Shown here in pieces: positions 8,765 to 16,569 of a stretch of DNA of 64,000 nucleotides (positions are counted from its first letter, which is position 1; every line of letters begins with the position of its first letter). The stretch lies in contig NZ_ATDP01000098.1 in the NCBI RefSeq assembly GCF_000445105.1, positions 91,656 through 155,655 on the forward strand, in the 5' to 3' direction. The stretch comes from Sphingobium lactosutens DS20 (lineage in GTDB: Bacteria; Pseudomonadota; Alphaproteobacteria; Sphingomonadales; Sphingomonadaceae). The notes beneath the pieces are model-generated. The model searched no databases and was not told the DNA's origin. It saw only the letters and a list, made by a program, of their open reading frames with translations. The position numbers and the translations under genes are program-made.

Positions 8765-9079
8765 ATGATGATGAAGTGGAAAAGCCTGACAGCCGGTGCC
8801 GGCATGCTGATGGCCGCGATGCTGATGATCCCCGCCGCCGACGCCGGTGGACGCCGCGATGAACAGGATGCCGCCCGCCGCGCGATGCTGGACGGTCATG
8901 TCATGCCCTTTTCCATGATCAAGCGCCGTGTCGACGCCGCCGTGGGCGGCGCAACCTATGTCGGCAGCGAGTTCAACCCGTCATCCAACCGCTATCGCCT
9001 GAAATATGTGAAGAACGGAAAGGTCATGTGGGTTGATGCCGACGGCCGGACAGGCGATATTATCGGCATGGCGCGCTGA
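8765..9079 (+). CDS. Small exported PepSY-like protein
   Basis: About 104 residues. A signal peptide (K-W-K-S-L-T-A-G-A-G-M-L-M-A-A-M-L-M ending A-D-A) precedes a short domain resembling PepSY. The domain runs I-K-R-R-V-D-A-A-V-G-G-A-T-Y-V-G, then Y-R-L-K-Y-V-K-N-G-K-V-M-W-V-D-A-D-G-R-T-G. PepSY modules are thought to bind or inhibit peptidases or sense envelope state. It sits 45 bases upstream of a response regulator in the same direction, a common arrangement for PepSY proteins and envelope two-component systems. Several clustered ATGs (8759-8773) make the exact start uncertain. Confidence 0.7.
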   Translation: MMMKWKSLTAGAGMLMAAMLMIPAADAGGRRDEQDAARRAMLDGHVMPFSMIKRRVDAAVGGATYVGSEFNPSSNRYRLKYVKNGKVMWVDADGRTGDIIGMAR

Positions 9080-9124
9080 CCCCGCGTCGCATACTGGTCA
9101 TAACAGAAACGGAAATACACGCCC

Positions 9125-9790
9125 ATGCGCCTGCTGATCGTCGAGGATGAACCGAGCCTGGGCCATCAGCTCAGAACCACGCTGGAAGGCGCGGGCTATG
9201 CCGTCGACCTGGCGACGGACGGTGAGGACGGACATTTCCTGGGGTCCACCGAAAGCTATGACGCGGTGGTGCTGGACCTGGGCCTGCCCACGATCGACGG
9301 GCTGACCGTGCTCGACAAATGGCGCAAGGAGGGCAAGACCTTCCCCGTGCTGGTGCTGACCGCGCGCGACAGTTGGTCCGACAAGGTCGCCGGGCTGGAC
9401 GCGGGCGCGGACGATTATCTAGCCAAACCCTTCCAGAGCGAGGAACTGATCGCACGGCTGCGCGCGCTGATCCGCCGCGCGTCGGGCAATGCGTCGAGCG
9501 AGCTGACGGCGGGCGACGTGCGGCTGGACACGCGGTCGGGCAAGGTGACGCTGAAGGGCGATCCGGTGAAGCTGACGGCGCAGGAATATAAGCTGCTGAG
9601 CTATCTGCTCCACCACAAGGGCAAGGTGGTGAGCCGCACCGAATTGATCGAGCATATCTACGATCAGGATTTCGACCGCGATTCCAACACGATCGAAGTG
9701 TTCGTGACGCGCATCCGCAAGAAATTGGGCGCCGACGTCATCACCACCATCCGGGGCCTGGGCTACAGCCTGGACGAGCCGGGCAGATAA
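9125..9790 (+). CDS. OmpR/PhoP-family response regulator
   Basis: Protein of 221 residues. The receiver domain (1-120) has the acidic pair E7-D8, the phospho-accepting D51 in V-V-L-D-L-G-L-P, the T in V-L-T-A-R-D and the lysine in Y-L-A-K-P-F. The C-terminal winged helix (about 125-221) has the recognition region S-N-T-I-E-V-F-V-T-R-I-R-K-K-L and the closing T-I-R-G-L-G-Y motif. It should bind direct-repeat DNA as a phosphorylated dimer. The histidine kinase follows after a REP-like repeat, and a PepSY-like envelope protein precedes it. This suggests an envelope or cation sensing system of the PhoPQ type; the stimulus is not determinable here. Confidence 0.92.
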   Translation: MRLLIVEDEPSLGHQLRTTLEGAGYAVDLATDGEDGHFLGSTESYDAVVLDLGLPTIDGLTVLDKWRKEGKTFPVLVLTARDSWSDKVAGLDAGADDYLAKPFQSEELIARLRALIRRASGNASSELTAGDVRLDTRSGKVTLKGDPVKLTAQEYKLLSYLLHHKGKVVSRTELIEHIYDQDFDRDSNTIEVFVTRIRKKLGADVITTIRGLGYSLDEPGR

Positions 9791-9794
9791 TCCA

Positions 9795-9907
9795 CCGTTC
9801 GTGCTGAGTAGGGATTGAGCGAAGTCGAAATCCCGTATCGAAGCACCTCGCACGAACCCTTCGATAGGCCACTTCGACTTCGCTCAGTGGCTACTCAGGG
9901 CGAACGG
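9795..9907. repeat. REP-like palindromic element A
   Basis: An imperfect palindrome of 113 bases fills the gap between the response regulator and kinase genes. Its outer arms are CCGTTCGTGCTGAGTAG (from 9795) and CTACTCAGGGCGAACGG (to 9907). Internal arms are GAGCGAAGTCGAA and TTCGACTTCGCTC, with TATCGAAG/CTTCGATA near the centre. Two related elements lie in gaps of the methionine operon at 25,701 and 26,877. The kinase TTG start lies only four bases beyond this element. Confidence 0.85.
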
Positions 9908-9911
9908 CCTT

Positions 9912-11279
9912 TTGGCAAGCGACGCGATATCCCCTCCCCCCGTCCGCTCGACCGGCTCCATCAGCCGGCGCATGATCGGTATTGCCGCGCTGTGGATCAG
10001 CGTGCTGCTGATCGGCGGTGGCGTGGCGCTGGACCGGGTACTGTCGGACGCGATCACCCGCAATTTCGACGACGGCATGAATTATGTGCTGACGGCGATG
10101 ATCGCCGCGTCGGAAATCGGCCCCGATGGCGAAGTGCTGTTCAACCGGGAACTGGCCGACCAGCGATTCCTGGAGCCCAATAGCGGGCTATATTATCAGA
10201 TCAGCGCCAAAGGACATGAGGATTGGCGGTCGCGGTCGCTATGGGACCGGGCATTGAAGGCGCCGGCCGAGCATGACGACCGCCACCTGCATGTCTACAA
10301 CAGCAAGCAGTTTCCCGGCGAGGACCTGCGCATCATGGAACGCACCGTGGTGCTGCCCGGATCGGACACGCGCTGGCTGTTCATGGTGGCGCAGGCGCGA
10401 TCGGGCCTGGACGCCCAGATAAAGACGTTGCGGTCCACCCTGTTCAAGAGCTTCGCGCTGCTGGCGCTGGGGCTGTTCGTGCTGGCGACGTTGCAGACGA
10501 TCTACGGGCTGCGGCCGCTGCGCAAGGTCAGGCTGGAAATCATCCGGATGCGAGGGGGCGAGAAGAGCCGGGTGACAGAGCCGATGCCCGCCGAAGTGTT
10601 GCCGATGGTGGAGGAACTGAACGCGCTCCTTGCCCATAATGAGCGGCAGGCGGAGGAAGCGCGCACCCATGCGGGCAACCTGGCCCACGCCCTCAAGACG
10701 CCGCTGACCGTCATCATGAACGCCGCGACCGCCAAGGCGCCGGACCTGGGCGACGCGGTGATCCGCGAGGCGACGACGATGCGGCGGCAGGTGGACCATC
10801 ATCTGGCCCGCGCGCGCGCCGTCGGCCGCCGCGGCGCGGCGCAGAGCCGGGCCGATGTGTGGAAAAGCCTGGGCGCGGTGGAGCGCGCGGTCCAGCGCCT
10901 CTACCCCGACGCGCGGATCGACATGGATGGCGACAAGGACGCGGCCGTCCGCGTGGAGCGGCAGGACCTGGACGAGATGCTGGGCAATGTGATCGAGAAT
11001 GCCGCCAAATATGGCGGCGGCAGCGTGTTCGCGACCGTGGTCGCCCGCAGCGGCGGCATGGTGGAGGTCCAGGTCGAGGATGACGGCATGGGCATTCCGG
11101 AAGAGGAGCGCGTGCGCATCTTCGACCGGGGCGTGCGGCTTGATTCGGGCAAGCCCGGCACTGGCCTTGGCCTCGCCATCGTGCGCGATGTGGCGGAGAT
11201 TTACGGCGGCACCGTCGCTCTGGAGGAAAGCGAGGACCTGGGCGGATTGCTGGTGCGGCTGCGGCTGCCGGCGGCGTGA
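9912..11279 (+). CDS. Sensor histidine kinase
   Basis: Protein of 455 residues. Transmembrane helix 1 is near 22-42, a periplasmic sensor region spans about 43-178, and transmembrane helix 2 is near 179-198. HAMP-like and dimerisation segments follow, with H259 in N-L-A-H-A-L-K-T-P-L-T. The ATPase domain has the N-box N-V-I-E-N-A-A-K-Y and G-boxes D-D-G-M-G-I-P and G-T-G-L-G-L-A-I-V. The HALKTPL H-box is the form seen in PhoQ-like kinases. It is the partner of the upstream response regulator. The start is uncertain: TTG at 9912, or ATG at 9972 just before the first helix; no strong ribosome site is present because the REP-like repeat abuts the gene. Confidence 0.9.
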   Translation: MASDAISPPPVRSTGSISRRMIGIAALWISVLLIGGGVALDRVLSDAITRNFDDGMNYVLTAMIAASEIGPDGEVLFNRELADQRFLEPNSGLYYQISAKGHEDWRSRSLWDRALKAPAEHDDRHLHVYNSKQFPGEDLRIMERTVVLPGSDTRWLFMVAQARSGLDAQIKTLRSTLFKSFALLALGLFVLATLQTIYGLRPLRKVRLEIIRMRGGEKSRVTEPMPAEVLPMVEELNALLAHNERQAEEARTHAGNLAHALKTPLTVIMNAATAKAPDLGDAVIREATTMRRQVDHHLARARAVGRRGAAQSRADVWKSLGAVERAVQRLYPDARIDMDGDKDAAVRVERQDLDEMLGNVIENAAKYGGGSVFATVVARSGGMVEVQVEDDGMGIPEEERVRIFDRGVRLDSGKPGTGLGLAIVRDVAEIYGGTVALEESEDLGGLLVRLRLPAA

Positions 11280-11352
11280 CAGGGATGAGCAACAACCGTC
11301 CTCCCCTCCCTTCCAGGGAGGGGAGGGGAGAAGAAGGCCACATAAAAATCCC

Positions 11353-11706
11353 ATGCGGCGGCAGCTCTATCTTATCGCGGGGTTTCTTTCGATCGGCCTA
11401 GGCGCGATCGGGGCGTTTCTGCCGCTGTTGCCGACAGTGCCGTTCATGATCCTGGCGGCCTTCTGCTTCGCGCGGTCCAGTCCGCGGCTGGAGGCGAAGT
11501 TGCTCAATCATCGGCAGTTCGGGCCGCATATCCGCCGCTGGCGCGAACGTGGCGCGATCAGCCGGCGCGGCAAAATCGCAGCGGTGGCAGCGTTCGGCTT
11601 CAGCATTGCGCTGGCGCTGATCCTGTCGCCCTGGCCCTGGTTCCTGATCCCGGTCGCCGCCGCGCTGATCGGCGGCAGCTGGATCTGGAGCCGGCCGGAG
11701 GCGTGA
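11353..11706 (+). CDS. YbaN/DUF454 inner-membrane protein
   Basis: Protein of 117 residues with the DUF454 pattern. A first helix has G-F-L-S-I-G-L-G-A-I-G-A-F-L-P-L-L-P-T-V-P-F and then A-A-F-C-F-A-R-S-S-P-R-L. A cationic loop follows (N-H-R-Q-F-G-P-H-I-R-R-W-R-E-R-G-A-I) and then two closely spaced helices at 75-112. Family members such as E. coli YbaN are small inner-membrane proteins of unknown function. The ATG at 11,353 begins the conserved region exactly. The gene follows the kinase in the same direction with a 73-base gap. Confidence 0.85.
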   Translation: MRRQLYLIAGFLSIGLGAIGAFLPLLPTVPFMILAAFCFARSSPRLEAKLLNHRQFGPHIRRWRERGAISRRGKIAAVAAFGFSIALALILSPWPWFLIPVAAALIGGSWIWSRPEA

Positions 11707-11710
11707 ATCT

Positions 11711-11905
11711 TCATTGCTCGATCAGGTCGAGATAGGCGACGACATCATTGTCGGTGGCGATGAAAAGGCCGTCCTGCATCTCGGCCGGCTGCTGATCGGC
11801 GACGCGCAGCGCTTCCGTCAGGGGACCATAAAGCAGAGTGGTGACACCACCGTCATCACCCAGATGATAGAGGCGCACGGTCGCGCCGTCATAGGTGCTA
11901 CGCAT
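11711..11905 (-). CDS. Conserved-looking small protein, unknown
   Basis: A 64-residue acidic protein (L-Y-H-L-G-D-D-G-G-V-T-T-L-L-Y-G-P-L then A-E-M-Q-D-G-L-F-I-A-T-D-N-D-V-V-A-Y). I do not recognise a family. The codon pattern is normal for this genome, with strong third-position G/C and no rare codons, and it fits neatly between DUF454 and the beta-helix gene. There is no signal peptide or membrane segment. It lies downstream of the beta-helix protein on the same strand but without a clear ribosome site, so it is a probable rather than proven gene. Confidence 0.55.
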   Translation of the reverse strand: MRSTYDGATVRLYHLGDDGGVTTLLYGPLTEALRVADQQPAEMQDGLFIATDNDVVAYLDLIEQ

Positions 11906-11941
11906 CAGAGGCTTATCGCGGCGGAACGAGTGCGACGCAAG

Positions 11942-12880
11942 TCAGCGCCGGTCGCTGACCTTCATCGAGGGGGCAAGCTGGTTGCGGCCGATGCGCACGG
12001 CATCATCGGTGAAATTGGCGACGAAGGTGGAGCCGCGCTCCAGCCCCGGCACGAAACCGGCGCGATTGCCGTCGATGACAAGGCCCGCGCTGCTGTTTTC
12101 CCGGCCTTCGGGCGCGACAGTGATGAAGGCGGACCAGTTATCCTTGTCCTTGCCCTGCACCATTTCATTGCCGCTGATCGTGCCGGTCGCGCCGTTGGAC
12201 AGGTCGATCATATAATTGGTCAGGTGCCCGGCGCTGTCATCGAAGCTGTTGCCGGTGATGGTGACGCGCGGCGTGCGGGTTTTGAGATAATGGCCGCCAT
12301 TGCCTTCATCGAACCGGCTGTTGGTGACGCTGAGGCTGGCGAGGCGGCCGATATAGATGCCATGGGCGCAATCGAGATCGCGGTCGCAGCGGCCGAGCTT
12401 GCGGAAGGTCGATTTGTCGATGCTGACGCGGCCGCCGGCATAATCGCCGGTCAAAATGCCTTCCTCGCTGTTGCGGAACAGGCTGTTGGTGACGGTGAGG
12501 TCGCCGCTTTCGAGGCGGATGCCAGCGCCATTGCCGTCGGGCACGCGGATATTCTGGAAAACAATGCCATCGACGGTGGTGGCGCGGCCGCGCGCGACAA
12601 GCGCCCCCTTCCCTTCGCACGGCACGCCGTCGAAGATGGCGGTGCCGGGCTTTGCGGCGCGGATGGTGACGACGCCGCCCTGCTGCACCGCGCATTGGCG
12701 ATAGGTGCCGGGGGCGACGAGGATGGTGCCCTGCCCATCACCGATCGCGTTCAGGGCGTCCGACAGGGTGGCATAGCCGCGGCCCGAGTCGCTCAGCGTG
12801 AAGGGCGCGGATTGCCCCTGCGCGAGCGCGGTCGCGGCGACGGCGGCGGACAGAAGCAGGGCGGTGGACAGGAAGCGCAT
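11942..12880 (-). CDS. Right-handed parallel beta-helix repeat protein, exported
   Basis: About 312 residues with a signal peptide (M-R-F-L-S-T-A-L-L-L-S-A-A-V-A ending A-L-A). After it come successive short strands typical of pectin-lyase-like right-handed beta-helices (PbH1 repeats): T-I-R-A-A-K-P-G-T-A-I-F, G-I-V-F-Q-N-I-R-V, L-T-V-T-N-S-L-F-R-N-S-E-E-G-I, V-S-I-D-K-S-T-F-R and L-S-V-T-N-S-R-F-D-E-G. An N-terminal segment Y-A-T-L-S-D-A-L-N-A-I-G-D-G-Q-G-T-I resembles the cap found in polysaccharide-binding or lyase proteins. No catalytic residues can be assigned. The start at 12,880 is well supported by AAGGAG nine bases upstream; the frame's long upstream extension is not protein-like. 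Confidence 0.83.
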   Translation of the reverse strand: MRFLSTALLLSAAVAATALAQGQSAPFTLSDSGRGYATLSDALNAIGDGQGTILVAPGTYRQCAVQQGGVVTIRAAKPGTAIFDGVPCEGKGALVARGRATTVDGIVFQNIRVPDGNGAGIRLESGDLTVTNSLFRNSEEGILTGDYAGGRVSIDKSTFRKLGRCDRDLDCAHGIYIGRLASLSVTNSRFDEGNGGHYLKTRTPRVTITGNSFDDSAGHLTNYMIDLSNGATGTISGNEMVQGKDKDNWSAFITVAPEGRENSSAGLVIDGNRAGFVPGLERGSTFVANFTDDAVRIGRNQLAPSMKVSDRR

Positions 12881-13044
12881 GGCGCGCTCCTTAGAGGCTT
12901 GCAGGCGCGCCGCCAAGCGGGTGCGAACGCCGCCACGGCGACTGGCCTGAAATGGCACAGGCGCGGGGCCAAAGCTGAATGGTTTTCGCGCACGACGCGA
13001 TCCGGTAAGAAGGGCCAAGACGCGATCCAACGGAGTGCCTGTCC

Positions 13045-13878
13045 ATGCCCAATTCCCCCTGGAGCCATCATCGCAGCGCCAGCCTGTCCGACGACATCGA
13101 TTTCGAGATCAAGGGCCAGGAATTGCAGTTTCTGGAGATCGAGCTGGACCCGGGCGAGAGCGCGGTTGCCGAAGCGGGTGCGATGGTATGGAAGGACGGC
13201 GCGATCAGCATGACGACGGTGTTCGGCGACGGCAGCGGCGGCGCGGACGGCGGCTTCATGGGCAAGCTGCTGGGCGCGGGCAAGCGGCTGGTGACGGGGG
13301 AAAGCCTGTTCACCACCGTCTTCACCCATCAGGGCCATGGCAAGGCGCGGGTCGCCTTTGCCTCTCCCACGCCAGGGTCGATCCTGCCGCTCAAGCTCGA
13401 CCAATATGGCGGCGCGCTGATCTGCCAGAAGGACAGTTTCCTGGCCGCCGCCAAGGGCGTGGCGATCGGCGTGCATTTCCAGAAGCGGATCATGACCGGC
13501 CTGTTCGGCGGCGAAGGCTTCATCATGCAGCGATTGTCGGGCGATGGATGGGTGTTCGTGCAGATGGGCGGCACGCTGGTGGAAAAGGAACTGGCACCGG
13601 GCGAGGAACTGCATGTCGATACAGGCTGCCTGGCGGCGATGACGCCCAGCGTCGATTTCGACCTGGTGGCTGCGGGCGGCGTCAAATCCATGATCTTTGG
13701 CGGCGAAGGCGCGTTCTTCGCGCGGCTGCGCGGACCGGGGCATGTGTGGATCCAGTCCCTGCCCTTTTCGCGCCTCGCCGGACGGATGCTGGCGGCGGCC
13801 GGCAGCCGGGGCGGGCAGAATAGGGGCGAAGGATCGTTGCTGGGCGAATTTGGCGACCTGATCGGCGGCAATCGCTGA
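13045..13878 (+). CDS. TIGR00266 / AIM24 family protein
   Basis: Protein of 277 residues with the TIGR00266 layout. A first beta-rich section runs F-E-I-K-G-Q-E-L-Q-F-L-E-I-E-L-D-P-G-E-S-A, with M-V-W-K-D-G following. A central glycine-rich loop before L-L-G-A-G-K-R-L and a long second half of a jelly-roll-like AIM24 fold come after. The family includes mitochondrial AIM24 and bacterial proteins of unknown biochemistry. No signal peptide is visible. It is first in a co-directional block that runs through nadC and RNase T2. Confidence 0.86.
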   Translation: MPNSPWSHHRSASLSDDIDFEIKGQELQFLEIELDPGESAVAEAGAMVWKDGAISMTTVFGDGSGGADGGFMGKLLGAGKRLVTGESLFTTVFTHQGHGKARVAFASPTPGSILPLKLDQYGGALICQKDSFLAAAKGVAIGVHFQKRIMTGLFGGEGFIMQRLSGDGWVFVQMGGTLVEKELAPGEELHVDTGCLAAMTPSVDFDLVAAGGVKSMIFGGEGAFFARLRGPGHVWIQSLPFSRLAGRMLAAAGSRGGQNRGEGSLLGEFGDLIGGNR

Positions 13879-13935
13879 GCACGGGCGGCGACGCGCGGCC
13901 CTTGAAATCGGGTGCGAAATGGGCACATGGGTCCC

Positions 13936-14814
13936 ATGGCATCCCCTTTCGATCCGGCTGACCTGCCCATAGGCGTTTCGATGACGCTGTCGCCGCTCGT
14001 GAGCCGGGTGCTGGCGCCCAATCCGTCGCCCTTCACCTATACCGGCACGCAGACCTATGTGGTGGGCGGCGAGGCGGTGGCGGTGATCGATCCGGGACCG
14101 GACGACGCCGACCATCTCGCCGCGATCGCGCGGGCGATTGGCGGACGGCCGGTCATCGCGATCCTGTGCACCCATACCCATCGCGACCACAGCCCGGCGG
14201 CGCGGCCGCTGAGCACGGCGACGGGCGCGCCGGTCATCGGCTGCGCGCCGCTGACGCTGGAGGATGACGGCCCGCGCGCGGACGCGGCGTTCGACGCGGA
14301 CTATCGGTCCGACCGGGTGCTGGGCGATGGCGAGACGGTGGAAGGGCCGGGCTGGACGCTGGAGGCGGTGGCGACGCCGGGCCACACGTCCAACCATTTA
14401 TGCTTTGCTCTGCGCGAGGAACAGGCGCTGTTCACCGGCGATCATGTCATGGGCTGGTCGACTAGCGTGATTTCCCCGCCCGATGGCGACATGACCGCCT
14501 ATATGCGCTCGATGCAGCGGCTGGTCGAGCGGGACGACGCGATCTACTACCCGGCCCATGGCGATCCCGTCGACAATCCGCAGCGGCTGGTGCGCGGCAT
14601 GATGGGCCATCGCAAGCAGCGCGAAGGGCAGATTTTGCGGTTCCTGGCCCGCCATGGCGACAGCGCGATCCCCGACATGGTGGCCGAAATGTACAAGGGC
14701 GTCGATCCGCGCCTTTATGGCGCGGCAGGCCGGTCGGTGCTGGCGCATCTCATCGACCTTAACGGCCGGGGGCTGGCGGCCCCGGCGGAGGACGGGCTGT
14801 GGCGCGCAGCCTGA
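13936..14814 (+). CDS. MBL-fold metallohydrolase (LACTB2/beta-lactamase-like)
   Basis: About 292 residues. The metallo-beta-lactamase fold shows T-Y-V-V-G-G-E-A-V-A-V-I-D-P-G-P at the first strands and the metal motif C-T-H-T-H-R-D-H-S-P. Further ligands appear in T-P-G-H-T-S-N-H-L and F-T-G-D-H-V-M-G. A C-terminal helical winged segment (H-R-K-Q-R-E-G-Q-I-L and onward) is characteristic of the LACTB2-like group. Substrate is not determined; LACTB2 itself is an endoribonuclease and others are thioesterases or lactonases. The frame is open from 13,912 and the start among three ATGs is uncertain. It overlaps the next gene by 16 bases, indicating coupling. Confidence 0.86.
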   Translation: MASPFDPADLPIGVSMTLSPLVSRVLAPNPSPFTYTGTQTYVVGGEAVAVIDPGPDDADHLAAIARAIGGRPVIAILCTHTHRDHSPAARPLSTATGAPVIGCAPLTLEDDGPRADAAFDADYRSDRVLGDGETVEGPGWTLEAVATPGHTSNHLCFALREEQALFTGDHVMGWSTSVISPPDGDMTAYMRSMQRLVERDDAIYYPAHGDPVDNPQRLVRGMMGHRKQREGQILRFLARHGDSAIPDMVAEMYKGVDPRLYGAAGRSVLAHLIDLNGRGLAAPAEDGLWRAA

Positions 14815-15518
14815 AAGCCTATGCCGGGCCGGTGGGCGCGGCATTGCTGATCCTGATCGTCGGGGCGGCAATGCTGGTGGGCTGGCAACGCTATAATCGC
14901 GACTATGTCGTGAGCGTGGAGGATGATGGATCGGCGGTGACGAAGATCATCGCCGAGCGGATCGCCGGCAGCAGCAGCCTGCGCGTGTCGCGGCTCAACG
15001 GCACGATCCAGAGCACCGCGCGCGATGTCCGTGGCTTTGGCTGGCTGAAATCCGACCAGGTGGTCAAGATGCCCTATACGGTGGACTATTTCGTCGACCT
15101 GTCGGGCCTGTCCGCCAACGACCTGGAATGGGACGAGCAGCGCCGCACGCTAATCGTCAACGCCCCCGACGTGAAGGCCGACACGCCCAATCTGGACGAG
15201 GCGCGCCGCACGCTGGTGCGCACCAGCGGCCTGTTCGTCACGCGCGAGGCTGGCGAGGCGCTGAGCCGCCGGGCGTCGGCGCATGCCGAGGCGCGGGCGA
15301 AGGCGTCGGCGCGGTCGCCCGAACGCATGGCGCAGGCGCGCGAATATGGACGGACCGCGCTCGCCAGGCTTATGAGCGCGCCGCTCGCCGCCATGGGCTA
15401 TGGCGACGCGCGCGTAATCGTCACCTTCCCGCCCGAACGCAAGGGCGACAATCGCGAGCGATGGGACGTCACCACGCCGATCAACGAGGTGCTGGCCAAC
15501 AAGCGCCAGCAACGCTAG
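14799..15518 (+). CDS. DUF4230 membrane-anchored protein
   Basis: Protein of 239 residues. A single N-terminal helix (V-G-A-A-L-L-I-L-I-V-G-A-A-M-L-V-G-W) anchors an extracytoplasmic domain with DUF4230 features. These include S-S-L-R-V-S-R-L-N-G-T-I-Q-S near the start and Y-T-V-D-Y-F-V-D-L-S-G-L in the middle. A helical Ala/Arg-rich C-terminal part precedes a final beta strand V-I-V-T-F-P-P. The function of the family is unknown. It overlaps the MBL gene by 16 bases and is followed 48 bases later by nadA. Confidence 0.8.
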   Translation: MARSLKAYAGPVGAALLILIVGAAMLVGWQRYNRDYVVSVEDDGSAVTKIIAERIAGSSSLRVSRLNGTIQSTARDVRGFGWLKSDQVVKMPYTVDYFVDLSGLSANDLEWDEQRRTLIVNAPDVKADTPNLDEARRTLVRTSGLFVTREAGEALSRRASAHAEARAKASARSPERMAQAREYGRTALARLMSAPLAAMGYGDARVIVTFPPERKGDNRERWDVTTPINEVLANKRQQR

Positions 15519-15566
15519 GGCACAAGCCCAAGACCCCGGCCAAACGGGACGCAGGAGTTACAGGGT

Positions 15567-16556
15567 ATGAACGCTTTTTCAGGCATCCCGCAGGGCATCG
15601 ACCTGCGCGCGGAAATCGACCGGCTGCGCAAGAAACGCAACGCCGTCATCCTGGGCCATTATTACCAGACGCCCGAGATTCAGGACCTGTCCGATTTCGT
15701 GGGTGACAGCCTGGAGCTGTCGCGCAAGGCGGCGGAGACGGACGCGGACGTCATCGCCTTTTGCGGGGTGCGCTTCATGGCGGAAACCGCGAAAATCCTG
15801 TCGCCCGAAAAGATCGTCGTCCTGCCCGACATGGACGCGGGGTGCAGCCTGGAGGACAGCTGTCCCCCCGCCCAGTTCAAGGCGTTCCGCGAGGCGCATC
15901 CCGATCATATCGCCTTGAGCTACATCAACTGTTCGGCCGAGGTGAAGGCGCTGTCCGACATCATCGTGACATCCTCATCCGCTGAAAAGATACTGGCGCA
16001 GATCCCCGCCGACCAGAAGATCATCTTTGGCCCTGACAAGCATCTGGGCGGCTACCTTAAGCGCAAGCTGGGTCGCGACATGTTGCTGTGGCCGGGCGTG
16101 TGCATTGTGCATGAAGCGTTCAGCGAAACCGAATTGCTGAAACTCAAGGCCCAGCACCCGGACGCGCCGATCGCCGCGCATCCCGAATGCCCGCCCTATA
16201 TCATCGATCATGCCGATTATGTCGGATCGACCAGCGGCATCCTGGATTTCGCCAAGACCATGCCGGGCGACACGCTGATTGTCGCGACCGAGCCGCATAT
16301 CATCCACCAGATGCAAAAGGCGGTGCCGCACAAGAATTTCATCGGCGCGCCGGGCGCGGACGGCAACTGCAACTGCAATATCTGCCCCTATATGGCGCTC
16401 AACACGATGGAGAAGCTGTATCTGGCGCTGCGCGACCTCCAGCCGCGCATCGAAATGGACGAGACGTTGCGGTTGCAGGCGAAGAAGAGCCTGGACCGGA
16501 TGCTGGACATGGCGAGCGGCACGGTGGGCCAGGGCGATGTCGGCCCGCGTAGCTGA
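15567..16556 (+). CDS. nadA: Quinolinate synthase
   Basis: Protein of 329 residues that condenses iminoaspartate with dihydroxyacetone phosphate to give quinolinate, the second step of de novo NAD synthesis, using a [4Fe-4S] cluster. Recognisable family segments are I-L-G-H-Y-Y-Q-T-P-E-I-Q-D-L near residue 30 and the first cluster region G-V-R-F-M-A-E-T-A-K-I-L. Others are Y-I-N-C-S-A-E-V-K-A and the C-terminal C-N-C-N-I-C-P-Y-M-A-L-N-T-M cluster loop. AGGAG lies about ten bases upstream of the ATG. nadC follows two genes later; nadB is not in the window. Confidence 0.96.
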   Translation: MNAFSGIPQGIDLRAEIDRLRKKRNAVILGHYYQTPEIQDLSDFVGDSLELSRKAAETDADVIAFCGVRFMAETAKILSPEKIVVLPDMDAGCSLEDSCPPAQFKAFREAHPDHIALSYINCSAEVKALSDIIVTSSSAEKILAQIPADQKIIFGPDKHLGGYLKRKLGRDMLLWPGVCIVHEAFSETELLKLKAQHPDAPIAAHPECPPYIIDHADYVGSTSGILDFAKTMPGDTLIVATEPHIIHQMQKAVPHKNFIGAPGADGNCNCNICPYMALNTMEKLYLALRDLQPRIEMDETLRLQAKKSLDRMLDMASGTVGQGDVGPRS

Positions 16557-16569
16557 GGCCTGATCCGCG

